From Collinsella sp. (GTDB taxonomy: Bacteria > Actinomycetota > Coriobacteriia > Coriobacteriales > Coriobacteriaceae), in the NCBI GenBank assembly GCA_018381235.1, contig JAGZSF010000020.1, positions 1 through 18,057 on the forward strand: DNA of 18,057 nucleotides. The letters are read 5' to 3'. Every line of letters starts with the position of its first letter. Position 1 is the stretch's first letter. This document shows, one piece after another, positions 1-6,111 of this stretch. The notes under the pieces were generated by a model. That model was not told the origin of the DNA and searched no databases. It saw only the letters and a program-made list of their open reading frames with translations. Made by a program: the position numbers and the translations under genes.

Positions 1-99
1 CGCGGTCATCTTCTTACCGGTCTCGTAGAGCGCCTTGCCGTCCTCGAGGTAGCCCTCCTGGTCGAAATGCATGATCTCGATCTTCTCGGTTTCCTTCAT
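1..99 (-). CDS. N-terminus of a probable SIS-domain protein (cut by the window edge)
   Basis: Only the first 33 codons are inside the window. The start ATG at 99-97 is preceded by a strong ribosome binding site (AAAGGAGAGA). The peptide begins MKETEKIEIMHF and continues DQEGYLEDGKALYETG. A pattern of the type F-x-x-x-x-[FY]-L-x-x-G-x-x-[LI]-Y is, as I recall it, common at the N-terminus of SIS-domain sugar-phosphate isomerases/deglycases, but the SIS fold itself lies outside the window. It sits 59 bp downstream of a complete SIS gene on the same strand, so the two are probably co-transcribed. Paired SIS deglycases occur in Amadori-product operons such as gfrE-gfrF of Salmonella; that comparison is inference. 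The short gap 100-158 holds only a weak hairpin (ATGCC-AACG-GGCAT, 135-148). The reading frame is certain, the family is not. Confidence 0.6.
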   Translation of the reverse strand, partial: MKETEKIEIMHFDQEGYLEDGKALYETGKKMTA

Positions 100-158
100 T
101 TGTCTCTCCTTTCTGGGGTTGTTTCCACATCCCCATGCCAACGGGCATCAAAACCCGC

Positions 159-1274
159 TTACATTCCGTAACACTCAGCCGCTTTGGCCTTAAGCGCATT
201 GACTGACTCTTCGTAGCCCTCTGCCTTGACCTCCATTTGCTTGGAGACGGCATCGAGATACGGGTGCACGTCCCATGACTTCAGACGCTCGGCGATCATT
301 GCCGCAATCGTCTGGAAGAACACAAGATTGGGAATTGCGCTGAGCAGCGGAGCCACCTGAGGCACCGCAACCTCGTGAGCCCTACCCTTGGGATGGGCCG
401 TGAGCAGCACCGTTTTTGTCGTAACGTTCGATAGCGCATCGGCGATATTCGCAAGACGCTCCGACCCTTGCGGATCGTCGACGATAAACACCAGATAGCC
501 CGGAACGATCTGCATCTCGGGACCGTGGACGAACTCCTCGCCTTCGTGATGCATGGCAGGAATCTTGATAGTCTCGCTCAGCTTGAGCGCCGCCTCCTCG
601 GCAACACCGTAGTTGGGGCCGTTGCCGACGACCATGGCGGGCATGTGCTCAGAAAGCTCGAGCATGTGGTCTTGGACATATGCCTCGGCGGTCTTGCACA
701 TCACGGCATTGGCCTGGATAGCCTCGCGCAGGTCGTCAAGACGCTGGGCAACGCCTTTGGCGTCAACCGTTCCGCGCGCCTGACCGCCGTAAATACCAAA
801 GAGTACCAGATACTCAACGAGAACCTCGACGCCCAGAGTCACAAAGTCCACCGACTCGACGCCCACACCGTAGTCAAGAACGATGTCAGCGTGCTCCTTG
901 ATGGGTGCCTCGACGTTTGCCGTGAGCGCAACTGCAGCCATATCGTGTGCGCGCATGTAATCGAGCGCCGCGATCGTATTGGTCGAATAACCACTCTGCG
1001 AGACGGCGATGTTGAGTGCATGCTGCGGATAGGTGTGTTCAAAATCGACGAAGGCCTCGGGCGTCACAACGGACACTTGCATCTGCAGCGCATCTTGCAG
1101 GTAATCGCGGGCGCAATCGGCGGCATGGCGCGACGAACCCGAAGCAACGATGCGCAGCGCGTCAAAAGAACCGGACTGGAAAATATTAACGAGCTGCGCT
1201 ACCAGCTCAGACGAACGCTCGAGGTTCTCTCCCATACGCACATGGGCGAGTTGAACGTAATCGAGCATCTTCAT
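159..1274 (-). CDS. SIS-domain sugar-phosphate isomerase / fructosamine-type deglycase
   Basis: A 371-residue cytosolic protein with two SIS (sugar isomerase) domains, the architecture of the isomerase half of GlmS and of deglycases such as FrlB and GfrE/F. SIS domain 1 shows VASGSSRHAA (residues 43-52) and the phosphate-binding serine motif VSQSGYSTNT (91-100). SIS domain 2 shows VVGNGPNYGVAEEAALKLSE (about 215-234), followed by the hallmark HEGEEFVHGPE (243-253), which holds the probable catalytic Glu. It lacks the glutaminase domain of GlmS, so it should act on a preformed amino sugar or Amadori 6-phosphate. I chose the ATG at 1274 because GAGGTG lies 5 bases upstream; an upstream in-frame ATG at 1313 would add 13 residues without a ribosome binding site. 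Two GntR/UTRA regulators lie upstream and another probable SIS gene downstream. The substrate cannot be read from the sequence; glucosamine-type and fructoselysine/glucoselysine-type phosphates are the leading options. Confidence 0.85.
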   Translation of the reverse strand: MKMLDYVQLAHVRMGENLERSSELVAQLVNIFQSGSFDALRIVASGSSRHAADCARDYLQDALQMQVSVVTPEAFVDFEHTYPQHALNIAVSQSGYSTNTIAALDYMRAHDMAAVALTANVEAPIKEHADIVLDYGVGVESVDFVTLGVEVLVEYLVLFGIYGGQARGTVDAKGVAQRLDDLREAIQANAVMCKTAEAYVQDHMLELSEHMPAMVVGNGPNYGVAEEAALKLSETIKIPAMHHEGEEFVHGPEMQIVPGYLVFIVDDPQGSERLANIADALSNVTTKTVLLTAHPKGRAHEVAVPQVAPLLSAIPNLVFFQTIAAMIAERLKSWDVHPYLDAVSKQMEVKAEGYEESVNALKAKAAECYGM

Positions 1275-1401
1275 CGTCTCACCTCGCAACAAATCATTAG
1301 TATTTGATACCAATCACGATTACAGGTTACGGCTTTTTGATACCTCTTTGTCGATTAATTTATTCCCTTCGGCGAACGGTCGATTTTGAGCCCTGTAAGG
1401 T

Positions 1402-1411
1402 TGTATATACA
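1402..1411. promoter_or_regulatory. Putative GntR/HutC-type operator TGTATATACA
   Basis: This is a perfect 10-bp palindrome in the 190-bp gap between the SIS gene and the first GntR gene. Its core GTATATAC fits the GT-N-TA-N-AC half-site logic known for GntR regulators of the HutC (UTRA) subfamily. On the minus strand it overlaps a plausible promoter: TTGATC (-35), 17 bases, TACAAC (-10). Binding would therefore block transcription of the SIS genes. The gap also contains TTTGATACC twice (1303-1311 and 1336-1344, 33 bp apart); the first copy lies in an inverted repeat GTAT-TTG-ATAC (1300-1310). The operator role is inferred. Confidence 0.5.
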
Positions 1412-1467
1412 GCTGACCCAACGATCAAAACTGGTTAGCTTCCCAGCCGTTATTCACAAAACACCAG

Positions 1468-2181
1468 CTAGTACGTATAGGTGTAGCCGCCCGCATCGCC
1501 ACGTTTGAAGGACTTTACATACTCGATAGCCTGACCGCTCGCGTCATAGCTCACGCATTCCAAAAGCAAAACAAGATCCCCTTGCTCCAAGCCAAGCAAG
1601 CCCGCGTCGCGTGCACCCACCGCCTCGATATCGAGCTTCTCCTGCGCCATGACCGGCTTTCGGCCCAGCATCTCATAGGTCTCGTACAAACTGAAGACCG
1701 ACACGTCAATATTTTCGATTGTGGGAAACAGCGGGCACGGAATGAGCGCCATCTCAATCGATACGGGATCGCCGTTGACGCAGTTCAAACGCCGAATCGA
1801 ATACAGCAAATCGTCTTCGGCAATACCAAACAGGTTGGCATAATATGGCCCCGCATAACGCTTGGAACGCGCGAGAATACGGACGGACGGCTCGCCGCCC
1901 GAAGCACGAACCGACTCGCGAAAGCCTCCTGTTCGCTCGTAGGCAACGGGCACTTTCTGCGCCACAAACGCGCCCTTTCCGCGGACGCGTCGAATCTGCC
2001 CGTGCCGCACCAGCTCATCGACAGCGCTTCGGATGGTCAGGCGTGTCGTACCAAATTCCTCGGCGAGGTCTTTTTCGAACGGAATCATGGAACCCGTGGG
2101 ATATATACCGCGCTCGATACGCTCCTCGATGCGGCGTCGAATGCGCATATAGACCGGGGTGGCATCTACTGTTTCAGCCAT
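1468..2181 (-). CDS. GntR-family regulator with UTRA sensor domain (HutC/FarR subfamily)
   Basis: A 237-residue transcription factor. Residues about 8-78 form the GntR winged helix, with the typical run from RIEERIERGIYPTGSMIPFE to the recognition helix TTRLTIRSAVDELVRHG and the wing RRVRGKGAFV. Residues about 95-235 match a UTRA ligand-binding domain, including the family-like stretches LLYSIRRLNCVNGDPVSIE and GDLVLLLECVSYDASGQAIEY. Such domains usually bind a phosphorylated sugar or sugar-amine and release the protein from DNA. The start at 2181 has AGGTGA 5 bases upstream. The gene overlaps the end of the preceding GntR gene by 16 bp, so translation is probably coupled. It probably controls the SIS genes downstream and its own operon. 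Confidence 0.9.
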   Translation of the reverse strand: MAETVDATPVYMRIRRRIEERIERGIYPTGSMIPFEKDLAEEFGTTRLTIRSAVDELVRHGQIRRVRGKGAFVAQKVPVAYERTGGFRESVRASGGEPSVRILARSKRYAGPYYANLFGIAEDDLLYSIRRLNCVNGDPVSIEMALIPCPLFPTIENIDVSVFSLYETYEMLGRKPVMAQEKLDIEAVGARDAGLLGLEQGDLVLLLECVSYDASGQAIEYVKSFKRGDAGGYTYTY

Positions 2182-2933
2182 TGTTCACCTGCCACGCTCC
2201 TCATGCCGTTCTCTTCGCCGTTATCGGCAAAGCGGAACTTTGTGGGCAAAATCACCGATTTGCAATGCTCCACAAAACGCATGTCCTTATCCAATTCGAT
2301 CGTGCTCTCATAGAACACCGGCGTTCCCTCTTCTTGCTGGAGCAGCTCGGCCTCTTCGGCGTTCAAACGCGAGATGGAGATATGCTCACGTCCATGCTCA
2401 ACACGCACGCCACCTTCTTTGAGCAAGACATCGTAAAGGCTCTCGCACTCAAAATCGTGCTCGATAAGCGATGGGCACAGGGACAGGTTAACGTGAGCCG
2501 TCTCGATTGACGCCGGCTCGCCCTCAATAAGTCGAACGCGCTGCATGCGAAGCAAAGGAGCGCCTACAGCCACCCCAAGCTTGTCGGCAAGCGCCTCATC
2601 CGCCTCGATGGTCCCGGTGGAAACCAGACGAGAAGAGGGGTGCAGGCCGGCAGTCCGCACAGCATCGGAAAAGTCATACGTTTCCTGGAAGATGTTCAGC
2701 GGCTTGGGAGGACACACATACGTACCCGATCCGCGACGGCTCTCGAGCGTTCCACAAGAGATGAGCCGCGTGATACCGACGCGCAACGCCGTACGCGAAA
2801 CGCCAATCTCTTCGCACAGCACGCGCTCGGCCGGTAGGCGATCACCGCCGGCAAGCTGATGGTGCTGGATATACCAAAGAATTCCCTCAACAGCACGATC
2901 TTTGGGGGGAATTGCATAAGATTCGCCTGCCAT
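2166..2933 (-). CDS. Second GntR-family regulator with UTRA sensor domain
   Basis: A 255-residue GntR/UTRA regulator, paralogous to the gene directly downstream. The winged helix is at about residues 12-76 (LAGGDRLPAERVLCEEIGVS, recognition helix SRTALRVGITRLISCG, wing ESRRGSGTYV). The UTRA domain spans about 95-245, with LLRMQRVRLIEGEPASIETA and VFYESTIELDKDMRFVEHCK. The start at 2933 is supported by GAGGAG nine bases upstream. The last 16 bp overlap the start of the next regulator. It lies 38 bp downstream of the hypothetical gene at 2972-3460 with no terminator between, so the three may be one transcript. The recognition helices of the two regulators differ clearly, so they need not bind the same site. 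Confidence 0.9.
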   Translation of the reverse strand: MAGESYAIPPKDRAVEGILWYIQHHQLAGGDRLPAERVLCEEIGVSRTALRVGITRLISCGTLESRRGSGTYVCPPKPLNIFQETYDFSDAVRTAGLHPSSRLVSTGTIEADEALADKLGVAVGAPLLRMQRVRLIEGEPASIETAHVNLSLCPSLIEHDFECESLYDVLLKEGGVRVEHGREHISISRLNAEEAELLQQEEGTPVFYESTIELDKDMRFVEHCKSVILPTKFRFADNGEENGMRSVAGEQWLKQ

Positions 2934-2971
2934 TGCACAGACTCCTCATTCAGAAACGTATGCCGCCAAAA

Positions 2972-3460
2972 TTAGGCCAGCCCTCCCATGGCATCAAATT
3001 CGGCCTTGATCTTCTCGGCGACATTCCGATACGACTTATATAGACTTGAATCGCGTTTAACTTCGTCGGTCATAACGGGAATCTCTAATTTGGAAACCTC
3101 GTCTTTTCCCGTCTGAACCGCCACAACAACGCCCATACCAAGACACATATTACGCTTGGCGGCATTCATTTTTGCCGCCTTAGCGGGATTTGCCAGGATA
3201 CGCTGGGCAAATTCCTGTTTTGAGACCACTTCCTCGGCCTCCGGATCGCCCGCCTCGGCTACTTCGCACTGCAACACGTCCGCATAGTCAAAAATCTTCG
3301 GCTCGCCGCCGCGCTGATGCACGGCCCACTTGCGACGCGTGGCATCCTGGTAGATAGCCGGCAAAAACGTAAACCGCGGCGGGTCCAAAATCGTATCCGT
3401 GATGGTAAACACATCGGGATCAAAGGCATCCTGCGGGTTTTTCTTCTTGAACAGACCCAT
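2972..3460 (-). CDS. Hypothetical cytosolic protein (162 aa)
   Basis: Not firmly recognised. I placed the start at the ATG at 3460 (MGLFKKKNPQ) because GGGAGG lies 5 bases upstream; a longer reading to 3532 has no ribosome binding site. The protein is soluble: no signal peptide, no convincing membrane segment (GMGVVVAVQ is too short). The pattern KIFDYADVLQCEVAEAG in the middle, a basic linker, and a C-terminal SSLYKSYRNVAEKIKAEFD recall small proteins that carry a C-terminal module like that seen after DUF4428 zinc ribbons, but no zinc-ligand cysteine cluster is present here. A candidate -10 box TATATT (3498-3503, minus strand) lies about 38 bp in front of the gene. Its position ahead of two regulators suggests shared transcription, but no functional link is visible. 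Confidence 0.65.
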   Translation of the reverse strand: MGLFKKKNPQDAFDPDVFTITDTILDPPRFTFLPAIYQDATRRKWAVHQRGGEPKIFDYADVLQCEVAEAGDPEAEEVVSKQEFAQRILANPAKAAKMNAAKRNMCLGMGVVVAVQTGKDEVSKLEIPVMTDEVKRDSSLYKSYRNVAEKIKAEFDAMGGLA

Positions 3461-3497
3461 ATCAGCCTCCCGTACTAGCATTAAACAACTCAAGCTG

Positions 3498-3503
3498 AAT
3501 ATA
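3498..3503 (-). promoter_or_regulatory. Candidate -10 box for the hypothetical gene
   Basis: TATATT on the minus strand, about 38 bases upstream of the ATG at 3460, which would give a ~30-base leader. No good -35 hexamer is seen at the expected distance (AAGCGG). Confidence 0.35.
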
Positions 3504-3580
3504 GCACCAATTTCAAGCCGCCGCTTTATCACATCGGTGCGCGGCGCCTATGGCTCGCTCAGCGGAAGAGTTTACGGACG

Positions 3581-3655
3581 AGGGCCGGGGTGCCTGCTTT
3601 GTTTTGAGAAGTGGGCTTCGCGAACTTCTCAAAACAAAGCAGGCACCTCGGCCCC
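3581..3655. repeat. Long near-perfect hairpin element, 32-bp arms
   Basis: Left arm 3581-3612 and right arm 3624-3655 are complementary at 30 of 32 positions, with an 11-base loop (GGGCTTCGCGA). The arm core is GGTGCCTGCTTTGTTTTGAG. It lies in the 248-bp gap between the end of the LacI gene and the divergently placed promoter of the hypothetical gene. There is no poly-T tail on either side, so it is not a standard intrinsic terminator, although it could still stop or protect the 3' end of the LacI transcript. Its form fits a REP- or MITE-like intergenic palindrome. The rest of the gap (3656-3708) shows nothing else. Confidence 0.8.
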
Positions 3656-3708
3656 GCCGGCAAATAGCGGACACTCCGCATGCAATCTATGCAAACAAAC
3701 AAGTGCGC

Positions 3709-4737
3709 TTAGCTATATTCGGTAAGGTCAAGCACGCTGCCCTTCACGATAAGCGCCGGCTCCAGAACGACCTCTTCGGCACGTCTACCGCCCCTACCGG
3801 CAAGACGCTTGGACATGCAGCCAAAAGCATGCTCCGCGAGGACACCAGGATCCTGCTCAATCGCAGTCAGCGCCGGCTCAAAGAGAACGTCGGCCGCCGA
3901 GTTGTCATAGCTCACCACCGAGATATCGCCCGGGATGCTCCTCCCCATCTCGTGCAAGCGCTTGAGCAGACCGAGGGCGATGTTATCCGAACTTGCGAAC
4001 ACAGCGGTGGCATCAGTTGCGAGCACCGCCTCCGAGGCCTCGTAGGCACTCGGAATGTAGTACTCGCTCTCAAACTCCAAACGTGCGTCGATAGGCAGGC
4101 CAACCTCGCGCAGCGCGCGCTCATAGCCGGCAAGTCGCTTACGCCCCGTATTGGAACGGCGCGCGTTAACCAAGCAGGCAATGCGACGGTGACCCTGCTC
4201 GATCAGATAGCGAGTGGCCATGTAGCCACCCATCTCGTGGTCGAACATCACTTTGTCGCACTCGAGCCCCTCAATGGCACGATCGACCATCACGGCAGGG
4301 ATAGGCAAATGGCTGACTTCTTCGCGCAGGGCGCGGTCGTCGGAGAACTCGTCGCCCACAACCAGGAAGACACCATCAACGCCGCGCGTTACCAGCTGGC
4401 GCAGCAGCTCCAGATCGTCGTCGGCACTTCCACCCGAGCTGGTAATGAAGAGCGCATAGCCGTCCTCGCGGCAGCGCTTTTCCAGGCTACCGGCGAGCGA
4501 GGCAAAAAAGCGGCTCTCGATGTTAGGGACGATAAGGCCCAGCGTGCGCGACTCGCGCATGACCAGACTACGCGCAATCTGATTAGGAACATAGTGGTTG
4601 CGCGCCGCAACCTCCTTGATGAGCTTGCGGTTTTCTTCCGAGATGCGACAGGGCCGATTATTGAGAACAAGCGAGACCGACGAGGGGGAAAGCCCCACCT
4701 CCTGGGCAATCTGCTTGAGGGTGACTTTGTTGGCCAT
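3709..4737 (-). CDS. LacI-family transcriptional regulator
   Basis: A 342-residue repressor-type protein. The N-terminal helix-turn-helix is at residues 5-24 (VTLKQIAQEVGLSPSSVSLV), followed by LNNRPCRISEENRKLI, the hinge region YVPNQIARSLV (49-59) and a periplasmic-binding-protein-like sensor domain (TLGLIVPNIESRFFASLAGS, then DGVFLVVGDEF, then the C-terminal lobe with FASSDNIALGLLKRLHEMG and ISVVSYDN). It should bind a sugar or sugar phosphate and control a carbohydrate operon. The true start is the ATG at 4737 (MANKVTLKQ), with AAGGAG 5 bases upstream; the frame stays open far upstream over murB, but that is antisense shadow. It stands alone, divergent from murB, so its targets are not given by neighbours. 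Confidence 0.93.
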   Translation of the reverse strand: MANKVTLKQIAQEVGLSPSSVSLVLNNRPCRISEENRKLIKEVAARNHYVPNQIARSLVMRESRTLGLIVPNIESRFFASLAGSLEKRCREDGYALFITSSGGSADDDLELLRQLVTRGVDGVFLVVGDEFSDDRALREEVSHLPIPAVMVDRAIEGLECDKVMFDHEMGGYMATRYLIEQGHRRIACLVNARRSNTGRKRLAGYERALREVGLPIDARLEFESEYYIPSAYEASEAVLATDATAVFASSDNIALGLLKRLHEMGRSIPGDISVVSYDNSAADVLFEPALTAIEQDPGVLAEHAFGCMSKRLAGRGGRRAEEVVLEPALIVKGSVLDLTEYS

Positions 4738-4772
4738 CTCGCTCCTTCCAGGTTTACGCGCAATCTCTTGAA

Positions 4773-4778
4773 AGTATA
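4773..4778 (-). promoter_or_regulatory. Candidate -10 box for the LacI gene
   Basis: TATACT on the minus strand, 36 bases ahead of the ATG at 4737. No strong -35 is seen. A small inverted repeat TAAA-CAC-TTTA (4803-4813) lies just upstream and could be an autoregulatory site, but it is weak. Confidence 0.4.
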
Positions 4779-4871
4779 GCGACCGCCCCTCTACCTCGGT
4801 GATAAACACTTTACCAATCCGGTAGACGGCTGTTTTATCGCCGCCAGCGCACCAAATCCGTCCGGGTGGGG

Positions 4872-4877
4872 TATATT
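4872..4877 (+). promoter_or_regulatory. Candidate -10 box for murB
   Basis: TATATT on the plus strand, 43 bases ahead of the chosen murB ATG at 4921. No convincing -35 hexamer is seen. Its position argues against the in-frame TTG at 4876 as the start, because that codon would lie inside the promoter. Confidence 0.4.
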
Positions 4878-4920
4878 GCAATCGATTGATGACAACGACC
4901 ACCAAAAGGCGGATATTCGT

Positions 4921-5883
4921 ATGCACGAGAACGACTTTTTTAACGAGGACCTGCTGTGCGCGCTTGCTGGCGTTGCCGGCGAGGACAACGTGCTGATGAG
5001 CGAGCCCTTGCGCGAGCACACCACGTTTAAGATCGGCGGCCCGGCCGACGTCTTTGTCACGCCCGATACCGAGCAGGGCCTCGTCGCCACGCTCGACACC
5101 TGTTATCGCTGCGACCTGCCGCTCACCATCGTGGGCAACGGCTCCGACCTGCTCGTCGGCGACAAGGGTATCCGCGGCGTCGTCGTGGCGTTGGGCGAAG
5201 GCCTCTCCGACATTACGGTCGACGGTACGCACGTCACGGCGGCGGCCGGCGCCTTGCTTTCCGATGTCGCCGCGGCGGCAGCCGAGGCCGGTCTCACCGG
5301 CATGGAGCCCATCTCGGGCATCCCCGGATCGGTCGGCGGCGCCTGCTACATGAACGCCGGCGCCTACGGTGCCTGCATGGCAGACGTGCTGGAGTCTGTG
5401 CGCGTCTACAAGCCCGCCCGCATGCTCGACGACGGCACCCGCGGCAGCGGCAACATCATCGAGTTCGATGTCGATGAGCTCAACCTGGGCTATCGCAAGA
5501 GTCGCATCGCCGATGACGGCTTTATCGTTCTTTCTGCCACCTTCAACCTCGCACCGGGCAACGCCGCGATGATCAAGGCCGACATGGACGACTACCGCCA
5601 GCGCCGCGAGGACAAGCAGCCGCTCGACATGCCGAGTGCCGGCTCCACCTTCAAGCGCCCCGAGGGCCACTTTGCCGGCAAGCTCATCATGGATGCCGGA
5701 CTGCGCGGACACGCCGTTGGCGGCGCGCAGGTGAGCGAGAAGCACTGCGGCTTCATCGTCAACGCCGACCACGCCACCGCCGCCGACGTCGACGAACTCA
5801 TCCGCCACATCCAGGCAACCGTCAAAGACCAATTCAACGTAGACCTAGAACCCGAAGTCCACCGAGTAGGCGAATTTTTATAA
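4921..5883 (+). CDS. murB: UDP-N-acetylenolpyruvoylglucosamine reductase, type II
   Basis: MurB (320 aa) is the FAD enzyme that reduces UDP-GlcNAc-enolpyruvate to UDP-MurNAc with NADPH, the second committed step of peptidoglycan precursor synthesis in the cytosol. Seen in order: TFKIGGPADVFV (FAD domain start), VGNGSDLLVGD, GIPGSVGGACYMNAGAYG, NLGYRKSRI with the conserved Arg192, PSAGSTFKRPEGHFAGKLI with the catalytic Ser242, then GAQVSEKHCGFIVN and the C-terminal DLEPEVHRVG that holds the third catalytic residue (a Glu at 310/312). The AGSTFKRP form and the length fit the shorter type II MurB. I chose the ATG at 4921 (AAGGCGG 8 bases upstream) over a TTG at 4876. It is transcribed alone, divergent from the LacI gene and convergent with the cell-wall hydrolase gene. 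Confidence 0.96.
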   Translation: MHENDFFNEDLLCALAGVAGEDNVLMSEPLREHTTFKIGGPADVFVTPDTEQGLVATLDTCYRCDLPLTIVGNGSDLLVGDKGIRGVVVALGEGLSDITVDGTHVTAAAGALLSDVAAAAAEAGLTGMEPISGIPGSVGGACYMNAGAYGACMADVLESVRVYKPARMLDDGTRGSGNIIEFDVDELNLGYRKSRIADDGFIVLSATFNLAPGNAAMIKADMDDYRQRREDKQPLDMPSAGSTFKRPEGHFAGKLIMDAGLRGHAVGGAQVSEKHCGFIVNADHATAADVDELIRHIQATVKDQFNVDLEPEVHRVGEFL

Positions 5884-5888
5884 AAAAG

Positions 5889-5908
5889 AAGGCCCCGAAA
5901 GGGGCCTT
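5889..5908. terminator. Terminator hairpin between murB and the convergent hydrolase gene
   Basis: Perfect 8-bp stem AAGGCCCC / GGGGCCTT with a GAAA tetraloop, 5 bases after the murB stop. On the minus strand it is followed by CTTTTTT, a good U-tract, so it is a strong intrinsic terminator for minus-strand transcripts coming from the hydrolase gene. On the plus strand the T-tract is poor, but it probably also ends murB. Confidence 0.75.
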
Positions 5909-5961
5909 CGCCATATTTATTCAGATAACCCAGTCCGGTGTGTCGCGCCCCGAACCCGGAA

Positions 5962-6092
5962 GGTCCGGGACCGCGGGCGAGGCATAAGGTTGGTCGCGAG
6001 TTCCGCACGCAAAGAAGGCCACTTAATGTGGCCTTCGTCTTGCGCAGGACTGTAGAGCAGGCAACCTTATGCCTCGCCCGCGGTCCCGGACC
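5962..6092. repeat. 131-bp element with 31-bp perfect inverted-repeat ends
   Basis: The sequences at 5962-5992 and 6062-6092 are exact reverse complements over 31 bp (core GGACCGCGGGCGAGGCATAA). They enclose a 69-bp centre that itself contains a terminator-like hairpin (6015-6035). Just outside the left arm, CCCGGA-AGG-TCCGGG (5955-5969) forms a further inverted repeat overlapping the arm. The element fills most of the convergent gap between murB and the hydrolase gene and ends 19 bp from the hydrolase stop codon. It encodes no protein. It looks like a small non-autonomous inverted-repeat element; no clear target-site duplication is visible. Confidence 0.85.
6015..6035. terminator. Terminator-like hairpin inside the 131-bp element
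   Basis: Stem AAGGCCAC / GTGGCCTT with a 5-base loop TTAAT, extended on both sides by CGCAA / TTGCG with a small bulge. On the minus strand it is followed by CTTT, so it could end transcripts of the hydrolase gene before the second terminator at 5889-5908. The two hairpins share the same design (AAGGCC at the base). Confidence 0.6.
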
Positions 6093-6111
6093 AACTTACT
6101 TCAAACCGCAG

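Noticed and set aside
135..148. Hairpin ATGCC-AACG-GGCAT between the two SIS genes as a terminator
   Set aside because: Five base pairs without a T-tract; too weak to separate the two genes.
468..1307. Long plus-strand open frame opposite the SIS gene
   Set aside because: It mirrors the codon pattern of the real minus-strand gene, has no ribosome binding site and shows no recognisable domain. The same holds for other long antisense frames, e.g. 1582-2313, 3550-4779, 8899-10434, 11208-12140, 13260-14372 and 16258-17697.
4801..4820. Copy of the malQ-type operator in front of the LacI gene
   Set aside because: Only the short core TGTTTA is shared (minus strand, AGTGTTTATCACC); the palindromic arms do not match, so the LacI protein cannot be assigned as the maltose regulator on this basis.
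4738..5832. 365-residue N-terminal extension of the LacI regulator
   Set aside because: The frame is open antisense to murB, but the helix-turn-helix starts at the ATG at 4737 with a good ribosome binding site, and the extension has only low-complexity shadow sequence.
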